NCBI GenBank assembly: GCA_019915135.1
Contig: JAHLMK010000024.1
Span: 310,001 to 374,000 of the forward strand
DNA from: Strobilurus pachycystidiatus
Lineage: Eukaryota > Basidiomycota > Agaricomycetes > Agaricales > Physalacriaceae
Length of the DNA stretch: 64,000 nt
Reading direction: 5' to 3'
Below are positions 11,480 to 22,400 of the stretch, in pieces. Positions within the stretch are counted from its first letter, which is position 1; every line of letters begins with the position of its first letter. The position numbers and the translations under genes are program-made. Below the pieces are notes generated by a model that saw only the letters and a list, made by a program, of their open reading frames with translations, was not told where the DNA came from and did not search any database.

Positions 11480-12037
11480 ATGCGCGCAGACTCTCCCCCG
11501 CCACGCCTGCCATCCCCCGACATCCCCCACATTCCTTTGAACCCGCCGCCCCGCCGCCTTCGGCCCGAGGCCCGATCGTTGGGTGATCTGCGCCACAAAG
11601 CGCGCGCGATGACCAAGACGCCCTCGCGCAGCTCACTGAAACCAATCCGGTCTGCACCATCGCCCCCATCCACGCCACGCTCTCTGCCCACTCGCTCTCC
11701 GCCGCGCTCGCCAACGTTGCGGCACCAACGCTCCCTCTCCTCTGCCATTCCATACCGCTCGCCGCCTGCGAGCCCAATCCTGGCCGCACCGCCGCCGCCC
11801 GTGCCGCCAATCCCAGCCTTTGTGCTGAGCCCCACGGATAAGCGGCCCGTGCTCCAGACGCCGCCATCACCTCTGGTGTCGCCCATCTTCCTTCCGGAGC
11901 TTCACCCCAGTTCCCCCATATCCACCGCCACCGTCAAGTCACGCCTCCCAAAGCCCATAGCAGGCATGACCTGCTTCACCTTTTTCAAATCGCGCAATGC
12001 CAGCCTTCACCAGGCCCGGGCAGTCAGAGCGCTGTAA
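11480..12037 (+). CDS. Proline/serine-rich hypothetical protein
   Basis: Uninterrupted 185-codon frame starting MRADSPPPRLPSPDIP. It is composed largely of Pro, Ser, Arg and Thr, with many SPP/TP/PRSP motifs (proline-directed kinase-like sites) and a short non-repetitive C-terminus, IAGMTCFTFFKSRN. No known domain was recognised. It is probably intrinsically disordered. The opposite strand is also open here because of the GC-rich proline codons; that frame has no Met-initiated structured protein and is treated as a shadow. The call rests on length, ATG and strongly biased but coherent composition. Confidence 0.5.
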   Translation: MRADSPPPRLPSPDIPHIPLNPPPRRLRPEARSLGDLRHKARAMTKTPSRSSLKPIRSAPSPPSTPRSLPTRSPPRSPTLRHQRSLSSAIPYRSPPASPILAAPPPPVPPIPAFVLSPTDKRPVLQTPPSPLVSPIFLPELHPSSPISTATVKSRLPKPIAGMTCFTFFKSRNASLHQARAVRAL

Positions 12038-14376
12038 AACTCGCGAGACTTGACTTCATCTGTATTATCTATCATCATTCTTGGACCCCCTCCCACCACT
12101 CCTACGTACTGACCTCGTCGCTTTCTATCGTCACGTCTCGTTCTCTAATCTATTGTAGATACACTACTTACTTTACCCACTATGCTTTCTAGGTTGTGTC
12201 TTGCAATTGCTGCTGCGTACTATATATCCTTACTGTTTGTAACGTTAACACAATGTGATTATCTTTGTAGATTCGTCAATTGGTCAAGACCCGAGTGGAA
12301 TACTTATCGCCAAGTTGGTGGCGTAGATAACAGATGGTCCTAACTGGTCACGAATGGCGTCAGTAAGTATATGGTGATATCCTCAGCGTTCGGTGCCGTG
12401 CGCGTTCGACTCAGCCTTCCCAACACGTAACTCTGCACGACGCGTCCGATTCCCGCGTCGCGTTACCCATGGAGAAGAGCTTCCAGGGAAAAAAGCATAT
12501 CCCGCGGAAGCATCCCGAGAAGTTTTCGTCCCGAGATAGACCATCATCAACGAGTTTAGCTCTTGCGACCCTCGCAACCTGAAGCTTTCTGCAGCTGAGC
12601 GTCGCGCCGGCGCCGGCGTCACCGATACTTCATATTGAAAGTCAAAGTACACTGATGAACCTAGTTCTCAATGAATGCTACAGAGACGCGGTTAGGACTC
12701 TTTAGGAGTCCGCAATCTATACCGCCGCGCGTGTGATGGTCAAAGCTGTCAGTTTGGTCAGACCTAGGCTTGGTGTTACCTTCGTCGACCGTGGTCTGGT
12801 ATGAGCCAGAAATAGCAGGCCGCTACTGAGTAGTATGCCCATTGCTTGGTGCTAACTCGACATTCAGACTAACTTGGTGGTGGCGCGGCTCAAGCTGAGG
12901 GTAGCATCGCCGATGTGAGCGTCATACCCCGGTCCCCGGTTGTGGCGTTCCGAGGTTGTCCGACTTTGCCTCATACACGCGCTTGCGCACATTCCCTTGC
13001 TGGGCAAGGGCATTTCCGGTGGCTTAATGTACTCATTTCATTGCATACAGACAACAACAGCAAACAAAGTGGCATAGCATACGAGGTGTACGTACGTTGG
13101 TAACCGCGGCGTCTTGAGCGCACATACAGCATTGCTGAAGCACGCGAGGAGCTTGTGACGTACTGCGATGGATACCTCGCAAATTTGTTTGGCCTAGCAG
13201 CAGAGAGCAGCAGTCGTGACACGGCAAATTGAGAGTCGGGGACAGTTACACGCGTCAGATAATGTCTGCCGGGTAACAACCAAGTTACTTGGAGGGTATG
13301 TGAGATTGCACGTCGGTGTCTAGGATACCAAATTGGGCACGTCGAATGGCGCGAATTGTGATTTTGATGAAGTCTTTGTCAATGGTAAGCGTGTCAAGGC
13401 GAGGAATAACGGGAACAGGATAGAAGAGAATGAACGGACGATGCTGTCGAGGTCTGACAGCCAGCAGGGATGATGGTCGACGTAAAGGGCCTCACACTCT
13501 TGCAGTGCGAGGGAAGCTAATAGCTTAATGGTCCGCCGGTAAGCTGTTGAGATATTCACGATATGATAGGCAGAGGATCACGCGACGGGTGCGTACTAAA
13601 GGCAGGATACCAGTTTCAGAGAATAGAATACACTTCACCGACTTGGTAATTGCATCATATGCTGCTCTTCTTGATCTATGATAGTACCACTCAAGTAGAT
13701 ATCGAACGTATAACCCAAATAGCATCAATATTTTGAAATGAAACCTCTGATCAGTGATAGAAACCCAGCAAGGGTCCCGCCGACGTTAGTCGGCACTTCA
13801 CCAGTACAATATAGCTACCGCATTACCTGAAGTAAAACCTAGCGGCCGCCGTACCGCTTCTAGGCCCCACAATGCCGTTCTACCATTGACAGGTGAAAGG
13901 AGGCATGTACGCTCCAACCTCTTGATCGACTGACACTTCCTTCCTCCAAGCTCCAGACTCCCGCACAGTTCTTTGACAGACGATCTCAAATTGATCTTGT
14001 CGCGGAAGGGTGAGGCTGAGCCGGGCAATCACGCGTAAGTGAGCATATGGTCCAGCTTCCGAGTCCAGTGGCGCACAGTTGTCAAGAGAGCGTGACTGTT
14101 GCGCCTTCAACCTAACTTTGACAACTCAACTTCATGGTATTCCTTCACGCCCATCTTCTGGCGGCTCTGTAGTCTATAGACACTGCCATCAATGGTATCA
14201 TTGCGGGCCCGGGGCTATCACCATCAAACGCTAGTCTCGACGCGTCGTCGTAGTGTCGTCGTCAAGTCGTTCTGGCGACTTCTTGAATGCCAACACGCTC
14301 ATGTGACTCTGATCACCAAAAAGCCTCGGCATGGAAATCGCTACCAAGGCAAATATACCGTTCACCTCCGGACTCG
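12038..14376. other. Intergenic, no gene seen
   Basis: About 2.3 kb upstream of the first chitinase. Only short frames without domains are present. GC content fluctuates and a few small imperfect palindromes occur (for example GCGCCGGCGCCGGCG near 12605). Nothing beyond promoter sequence can be supported. Confidence 0.5.
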
Positions 14377-14383
14377 TATAAAT
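14377..14383 (+). promoter_or_regulatory. TATA box of chitinase 1 (candidate)
   Basis: TATAAAT lies about 144 bp before the chosen chitinase start codon at 14527, a usual distance for a fungal TATA box plus leader. Inferred from motif and position only. Confidence 0.4.
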
Positions 14384-14526
14384 GTTCTGTTTACGAATTG
14401 ATCACTCTATAGTCCCGGTGGCTGTCTTCCTTTCTTCGTTCTGTTTTACCCGGGTGGTAGACAGCCTCACGAAGTCGCCCCGGTGGTGCTCTTCGGTTCC
14501 CTGGTGGCGTCCGAGGTCTCGTTATC

Positions 14527-16158
14527 ATGTTCCTAGAGTACCTCTGGACATTCGCCCTGGTGGCGTGTCAGATGGTTGCTCTTACCGTGCATGCTGCACC
14601 CCTGGAGGTAAACTCTGGGCTGGGTGTACGCTCGATGTCCCGGCGAGGAGGTATGTTTTTACCTCGGGATCGGTCGACATTTCTTTGATTGTGGAGTCTA
14701 CATTAGCACATGATACCGTTGGACGACGAGAAGAGGACGCGACAAGTGATGCCAACAGTACAAGCACACAAAACAGCAATGCAACTGACGACATGAATAA
14801 CGATGATGATGAGTCTTACGGTAAACACAGCGCGAAAGACCATGACCGTCCATATGCCATGGCATATTACCCCGACTGGGTTGATTTGAACCCAGAAGAT
14901 GTTGACTTCTCCTTGTTCGACTGGATCGACTTTGCTTTCGCGCTTCCTACTTCGACATACGAAATGACCTGGGACGACGACTCGGCGCCGACGCTTCTCA
15001 AGAAGATTGTGGCAGCTGCCCATGAAGCCAAAACGAAGGTTAAACTAAGTATAGGAGGATGGTCGGACAGCAAGTCGGTATTCATTGCACCTGTTAACAA
15101 TGATGTTTACTTACACTCCTTGTCATCTAGCTACTTCTCGGATGCTGTAGGTGGGTCCGAGAGTAGAGCGACATTTGTCAAGCACATATCCGACCTCTAC
15201 CACACGATGGGTATAGACGGGATTGACATTGATTGGGAGTATCCAGGTCAGAAAGGCGCAGACGGAAACAAATTCTCGCCAGACGATACAGCGAACTATC
15301 TCCTGTTCTTGAAGGCCCTACGCAAAGCCCTTCCCCCAGCGGCAAAGATTACGGCTGCGGTGACACCTGCGACGTGGGTGGACGAAACGGGGAGTCCTGC
15401 GAAGGACTTGAGCGCGTTTGCTGAAGTCCTCGATTGGGTTCTGATCATGAACTACGATGTGAATGTTCGTAAGTATCGCTGGCTCTTCATGCCCGCCCCT
15501 CGTCTTGAATTGCAATGCTTTTTAAGCCCCACAGCAATTCCCTGGACCCAACGCGCCTCTCGGTGATGCATGCGGAAAATCGCAACGTCCTGAGGATAGC
15601 GCTGAAGGTGGCTTGCACGCATGGAAGGTAGCCGGCTTCCCAGCAAATCAGATCGCTCTTGGGATCGCCGCGTACGGATACATTCACAAATCCGACGCGA
15701 CCGAACTGGAGATGAAGAGAGAGCTGCCTAGGCAGGACACTTCGGCCACCTCTTATTCAAACACGACAAGCTCCAATTCTACGAGCACAGACACAGACGA
15801 TGTTGATTCGGATGGGAGCGGAACTGTGACTCTGAGAGCGGATCCAGGCGGCGAGAGGCAGATTCAGTTTAGGTCGCTTCAAGAGCAAGGGGCCCTTTCC
15901 TCATCGTTCAAAGGCGCTGGTAGTTTCGCGTATCATTGGGACAAGTGCTCTAGCACACCATTCCTCACGTCCCACGGGGTGCTGGTATCCTACGATGATC
16001 CCGAATCAATCAAGATGAAGGGTGTCTATGCGAGAGAGCACGGAATGAGGGGCCTGGGGATGTGGGACATTCACGGTGATACCAAAGATTGGGCGTTGAT
16101 GAAGGCGGCGAGAGCGGGTCTTGGGCTGTCCAGTTCGGATGAAGACATGAATTCGTAA
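14527..16158 (+). CDS. Secreted GH18 chitinase (copy 1)
   Basis: Hydrolyses beta-1,4-GlcNAc bonds in chitin; cell-wall remodelling or mycoparasitism. The start at 14527 opens MFLEYLWTFALVACQMVALT, a good signal peptide, followed by an intron (about 14608-14696) into an Asn/Ser/Asp-rich linker. The GH18 barrel starts at YAMAYYPDWVDL. It shows KVKLSIGGWSDSK and the catalytic DxxDxDxE motif as DGIDIDWEYPG (about 15217-15246), then VLIMNYDV, NQIALGIAAYGY and GMRGLGMWDIHGD. Introns fall inside SIGGWS/YFSDA and after NYDV. An insertion rich in Ser/Thr/Asp (about 15745-15820) sits in the barrel C-terminal half. No carbohydrate-binding module is visible. It is tandem with a second, similar chitinase 1.36 kb downstream on the same strand, so probably a duplicate pair. 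Catalytic Glu is intact. Confidence 0.88.
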
Positions 16159-17519
16159 AAGTGAGCATCTTGCGTGACGCAGAAATGCTTAGGTCACGTA
16201 CGCATATTATAGAGTGATTTCGGGAACGTGTTCAACTTGAGTAATTTGTCTGCGTAGAGGTTGTATGAGGGTCCCCAGCTGTGCGAGACTTGTCAGAGTC
16301 GGTACAGAGAAGACTTCAGACGACACCTGCCTATCTTGCTTCCCGTACTTTTCGTGATCCAGACTACGAGCACGAATACAACGAGCTCTGCTGAGATGCG
16401 CTCACTGCTAGCGTCAGATGTTTGCCAGTAGTCGAAGTAGCGAGTGTTTGCCGCCGAGTTACGTAGTACGCGGCGATGGCCTTGGAAACAGAGATGAGAT
16501 GCGACAACATCATTGCTCAGCAAGACGTACGCTATAATTACTGCTCTTTGAACTATCGCCCAAGATGGTGGCGATTGCCGACCTGGCCTTGAACCAATGA
16601 TGCCCTTGATGGCAGGATTAGTCTAGTTAGCCAAAGGTCCTGCGAAATCATCTCCGCTAATTGTATTGGCCGGAATCAGAGAATCAGAGATCAGGGACTG
16701 CGTCCACTGATCGAATAGAGCGGACTAGAAGCAGCATGAAGCGTTTCAACAGGAATACTGACATAGGTTTTCAGATGACTGTTGTCGCCCGTCTTTTGAG
16801 CATACATAGCTCAAAAGCCTTGATGATCATATTTCCGCTTTCTAGGCGATCATAAGTCTGATAAAGACACGCTACACTTGAAAGCGGCATACCTTCGACT
16901 GGCAGCCTCGTCTTTCCCATCGTTATGACCAATCGCTACTCGCGTCTGGAAAGAATTGCAACCCAATCTGAGATTGAGGCAAAAAGGGGCGTATAAAGAT
17001 CATGCACGCTCCATTTATTGGGGTACTTATTGCCCGCTGGCTTAATAACGAGAACACAAGACGGCGAGCATGCGTCGAGATCACATTAGAATCGCAAAGG
17101 ATCACAAGTGCCAATATAAGCAGGTTCCAGACATGGTCAGATAAGTAGACCTGCACACGGCTGGTCTTCCCAGAGCCATACGGTGTGGGTACACGTGCTG
17201 TCTCAGCTCTCTAGCATCCGAGATCAGTCACGATGCGCGGATTAGAGAGCACTGAATTCTAGCGTCCAGCAAAGAGGAATGGTCCGTGCCGAGTATAATT
17301 GAAGCCTCGTACGGTGTGTATGTGGGCGGTTCGTGGTTGGATGTTGGAGGGACATGGTGGTCTGAGGTCAAGATCATCAGATGACGCGAAGCGCGTTATT
17401 TACGCCTGCTTGGCTACAGCTTTCGACTATTTGAAGCAAACGCGCGCCGTGTCTGTTTCTTGTCTTACACCCTGGTGGTACTTGACGACTTACAATAATC
17501 CCTATCCCGCCTTTCTCTA
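16159..17519. other. Intergenic between the two chitinases
   Basis: 1361 bp with only short open frames and no recognisable domain, RNA or repeat. It should hold the terminator of copy 1 and the promoter of copy 2. A CCCTGGTGG run at about 17470 resembles similar runs before copy 1, but this may be chance. Confidence 0.5.
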
Positions 17520-19040
17520 ATGCACTCCAAAGCTCTCTATCTTCTTTCTCTGACAGCTTCTGTTGCTCGTGCTGCGCCGGTCGTCGTCACAACGTTCTTT
17601 TCGCAGACAGCAGCCTCGCCTTTATCTACGCCCACATCTTCCATCTCCAAGGCCTCCTCCTCCTTCTCTGCCGCCCCGAAAGTCTCGCCAACACCCGTCG
17701 CCTCAGCCGCCTATGGCGCAGAAGCCGTATTTGTCTACCCTGCACAGGCATCGTCGTCGGCATCTCCCCTGTCCTCTGCTGTGGCCTCCTCTTCAGCGTC
17801 CGAAGAAGACTTGGCTGAGAGTCCCCTTGTAATGGCGTACTATCCTAGCTGGACTCGCTCCCAGTATTCTCCTGAAAGCATCAACTTCACAAATTACGAT
17901 TGGATCGATTTCGCCTTTGCCATTCCAACCAACGATTATAACTTGACTTGGGATGATCCCGCCGTCGCGCCTGGTCTTCTTTCTCGCCTTGTCGCTGCCT
18001 GTCATGCGGGAGACGCCAAAGCAAAACTCAGTATCGGTGGTTGGACTGGGAGCAAGTGAGTGACCGAAAACCTTTTGCGGAATGCCACTTTATTCTGGTA
18101 CCAGGTACTTTTCCAGTGCGGTTGCGACCAACGAAACCCGGCACACGTTCGTAGCCAACATTGTCGATCACTACAAGAACTTTGGTTTAGATGGCGTTGA
18201 TATCGACTGGGAGTATCCCGGACACGAAGGTTACTCTGGCAATGGAATCTCGAACAATGATACCGCCAATCTTCTTGCGTTCTTGCAGCTTCTACGTGAA
18301 ACTCTTCCGGATGATGCAGTCATCACAGCGGCGACCCAGACGACTCCGTTCGTGGACGCAACTGGGCAGTCCATGCGGAACGTGTCCGATTTTGCCACAG
18401 CCCTTGACTGGATAACCATCATGAACTACGATGTCTGGTCATGTACGTAGTCCCCTGAGCACGTCGTACATGCATCTCACCTCTCTGCTCAGCTTCTTCT
18501 ACCCCTGGACCCAATGCACCCTTCTACGATCGCTGCCACAACTCAACACAGCCAGAGGCCAGCGCCGTTGGTGCGTTCGATGCCTGGACATCGGCCGGAT
18601 TCCCTCCAGAGCAAATGGTTCTCGGTCTGCCTTCATACGGATATCTCTCATCTTCCAACGCTACGAGACTGCGCACTCGATCTTTCCCTCGTCAAGATTC
18701 CAATGGTACTGCCCTCGTACTCGACAACGGATCCGAAGGCCAAATCCAATTTAGGGAAATGGTTGCACAAAACGCCCTTGTTCCTGATCCGACTACTGAG
18801 CAGACGACCTTTGTTGCTGGGAATGGCTTCACTCGGGAATGGGATGATTGTTCAAGCACACCATTTCTCCGCTCTCCCGAGTTTGGACAAGTTGTGTCGT
18901 ACGATGACACAGAGTCGCTTGGTCTCAAGGCGTCATTCGTGAAGAAGGTTGGCATGTTGGGTGTCAATATGTGGGAAGTGGATGGTGATACGGATCAGGG
19001 TGATTTAGTGAGGGCCATTCGAACAGCATTAGTAGGATAA
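17520..19040 (+). CDS. Secreted GH18 chitinase (copy 2)
   Basis: Starts MHSKALYLLSLTASVARAAP, a signal peptide with likely cleavage near residue 19. A Ser/Ala/Thr-rich linker of about 75 residues, probably O-glycosylated, comes next. The GH18 barrel begins LVMAYYPSWTRSQ and contains KAKLSIGGWTGSK, the catalytic motif DGVDIDWEYPGH (about 18192-18230), WITIMNYDVW, MVLGLPSYGYL, and GMLGVNMWEVDGD near the end. Two introns are placed identically to copy 1: inside SIGGWTGSK/YFSS (about 18056-18104) and after NYDVW (about 18443-18490). Several Asn-X-Ser/Thr sites support secretion. About 470 residues; stop TAA... at 19038-19040. Shared intron positions and motif spacing mark it as a paralogue of copy 1. 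No chitin-binding module was seen. Confidence 0.9.
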
Positions 19041-19469
19041 TAGGCATGGAGAGACGTAGATGGGAAAGAAATGCTGGACATTGACTTTCAACACTGTCCG
19101 CTGGTCTGGCCTGCACTGACACCTAAGCTCGATGTAAGTAAGTGCATTCCTGCGCCCCATCCGGAAGTTGCCGGGTCGATCCTGAACGAGGTTTTGACTC
19201 GTACGTTTACCCCTGCTGGACCCAGTGGATCACTACTCGCCCTCGTTTCTTTCTTGCGCTTTGGTTGACATCAATGGTATTGCTCAAGTGCTGAGGCTCT
19301 CAGTTATTGAGACTGCATTCCTTCAGCAAGTGATGGGACACACGAGGACCCATAACAACGCAAGGACTGTGAATGATAGAGACGTGTTTCATCGTGCGGC
19401 CAATGGCATAACTTTAGGGAGGCAGTCCAACCGTATTACCCTACTTTCCCTCTGTTACATTCCCTCATC
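19041..19469. other. Intergenic upstream of the glutaminase gene
   Basis: 429 bp between chitinase copy 2 and the glutaminase start. No gene was recognised; it becomes pyrimidine-rich (about 19438-19500) just before and around the start codon, as is common in fungal promoters. Confidence 0.5.
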
Positions 19470-22400
19470 ATGTTTTCCTTCGCAGCGTGCTGCTTTCTTT
19501 TCCTTTTTTCGGCCGCTCGAGGCGATCTTGTTTCTTCTCCCATCACTCCTCCATCATTTCCTCTCGCAGTGAGATCCCCTTACTTGTCAACTTGGCTTCA
19601 GCAGGCAGATGGCGGCACAGCGTTGAACAGTGATTGGCCGCGGTTCTGGACTGGTCAGGTAAGTTCGGGAAGGGAAGGTCTTGAAGAGCGTCTGATGAAA
19701 CCCCGTTATGGAGAACACTAGATCGAAGACCGGAGAGGAGGGAGGACGATAGGACGAGGGAGTCGGAGGTCACGCGCAAGAGAAAGTTTAGTGCGCGTTA
19801 TATTTCGTAATGAAGGGAAGGAAGAAAAGAGAAGAAGGATCTAGAGTGTGGCGAGCGAGTATATATAGAGATCGGAACGGTCACGTGTAAGTAAGCATGA
19901 ACGTGCTTACACTCTCTCCCAGCTAAAATCAAAACCACGTCTCGAAAAAAGGCAACCGGGGATAAGGTAAAGCATAAGTAAATCACCAAGTGGCAGGCTC
20001 AACGTGAGGGAGCGACTAGGGTCGAGAAAGTGAAAGAGTAAGTCCCAAAACCAAACCCTCTTTCCACCTTGGTAGAACGAGCGAACTTGCAATCGCAGAG
20101 CGCAGCGCGGTCGGGAATTCCTTTTGAGGTGCGCGAGAGCCTTGCGAATGAATTTGAAGACCTGTAAAAGAAGGAAGGGAGTGGGGCGGGCGCAGTGCAG
20201 TAATTGTTTCCAAAGGTATATCCGAGTTGACCGAATCCAGGAGCTCCTGGGGACCATCGCCACCGGAGCGTACCCATTCGTCGAGGGCGGCGCAGTCCTT
20301 TAAAGCCGAATAAGGCATCCATTCGTCGTGACCGGCGCCGAAACCAGTCCAGTGTACCAAGAATTGCCAGCCGCGCCCGCGTCGGCGCGCGTCGATTACA
20401 CTGTCAATGTCGTACTCGCCGGCGCTGTTGACAGGGCCAGGATTTTCAAGGCGGCGGCCTGGGAAGAGGTCGTCATCGTTGGGCACGTAAGAAGAAAGAT
20501 AGTCAATGTTATAGTTGCCCTCTTTAGTAGGGGCGTTCGGCATGTCGAGTACATATGAGTCGGAATTGGGGTTGGCGCGTTTGATGAGATAGGGACCGTC
20601 CTTCCTCGCATAGAACTTGCCGACAAGACCCCGTTCGCGTTGTGCGCGCTTCCGACGGTGGACCGTTGTGAGCATGACAAGATCACCTACAGCAAACTTA
20701 GGTGGATCGCCGCGCGAAGAATCCGCGTTCGCGGCCTGCAAGACTTTACTGGCCAACAGTGCGTCTTGTGCGGCGTGCTCGATGTCGAGAATTTCTTGTA
20801 CGATAGTGGTGGCGCGATCGGTTGTAGGTGGATTCCCGTCCAGCGTTGGGAGGCGACGGGGTTCGCGGCCGGTCTTGAGCATGTGCATGGATAGGCCGGT
20901 GCTTGCATTGACTGAAGACATAATGTTAAAACGGATAATGGGTAGGGCGTCAAACCACCCGCGTTGTTTACGATCGACAAAATAGCGGAGACATTGTATC
21001 ATAGTCTTGTTCGAACGTTCAGACAAGCCGTCCGCCTGAGGGTGGTAAGAAGAAGAGGCTTTGAGTCTAATACCCGTGAGAGTGGCGAGAGATTTCCAAA
21101 AGGCCGACATCCACAACTTGTCCCTGTCGCAAACGATATTGTCTGGAAGGCCATTCTCGCAGTACCATTCGCGGAAGAAGATGTATGCCGCCTGGGGAGC
21201 ATCAATGTCGGTATTGGTAGGTGCAAGGCGGATGTCGGAACCGAGTCGGCAAGTCATTGTCAAGATGCAGTCGCAGCCTTTGTCCTCGGGCAGAGGGCCA
21301 ACGAAATCGAGACCCACGGAAAGTAAGCGACCATCAGGTACAGGGAGAGGATGCAGGGGACCCGACTTGCGAACCGTTGAGTCCTTGTTACGTTGACAGG
21401 AATCACAGCCAGGAACATAAGCGCGTTCGAGATCGCGTCGCATGTTAGGCCAATAATAAGAGTCTCTTAGTTGTGCGTAGGACTTGTCGAATCCGAAGTG
21501 ACCACCTTGGTCATGGGCCAGACGGAAAAGATCCTCTCGTAGAGAAGAGAACCTGGGGATGATGAGACGCCCATCGGCGTACCAGAGTCCATTCGTGCAG
21601 GTGATACCCGGCGGGAGGGCGCGGAGTTCAGTCAGTTTGACACACCAAGGGTCAGCTTTGTAACCGTCCTTGATAGTTTGAATGTAATCAGCCGAGGAGG
21701 AGATAGATAGAACGGCTGCAATAGCCTGAGGCAAGACAGGCCAGGAAGTAAACGAAGAATCGTCGGGTATTTCGTGTGTGTATCGTCCATTTTTGACGCG
21801 AGACAAGGCATCGGCACCGACGTTGTCGGCACCCTTGATGTACGCAATAGAGAGGTCGTACTGGGAAAGGAATTCCTGCCAGCGCAGCTGACGCCGAGAT
21901 AAGTCTTTCTGAGTGTTAAAGTTCTCGAGAGTCCGGTGATCAGTGAGCACGAAAATCTGCATCCCGACACAATCTGCACGCCACTTTTTGAGCGCGCGAA
22001 CAATCGCGAGCAATTCCTTTTCGTGCACCGGATAATTCAGCTCGGCGGAGGTAAGTTGTCCTGAGTCAAACGCAACGGGGCGCGCGGAAGCGAGGGACGA
22101 ACCCCACATGAGAATGGCGCCGGTGCGCCATTCGCTCGCGTCACAGACGAGAAAAATCTTGTTTTCACCAGGGTTGTCGTGGTCGATTACCGTGAGGACC
22201 TCGCGACTGACAACTAAGCGTTTGATGTTTTCAAACGCGTCGTTATGAGAGTCCGTCCAGGTGGGAAAACACTTATCGTGTTCCTTCATAGTCAAAGGAG
22301 TTAGGATACGCGTGTAGTCGGCTAAGTTCTCCAGGAACCCAGCGACAAACCGAACCATCCCGAGGAAACGGCGGGTCTCCTCCGTGGAACGTGGTCTGGG

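Noticed and set aside
11292..11886. Long minus-strand frames opposite the proline-rich gene
   Set aside because: Gly/Ala/Arg-rich composition is the mirror of proline/serine codons on the plus strand; shadow frames.
14415..17480. CCCTGGTGG-like runs before both chitinase genes
   Set aside because: Spacing is irregular and some lie in copy 1's transcribed region; not enough to claim a shared operator.
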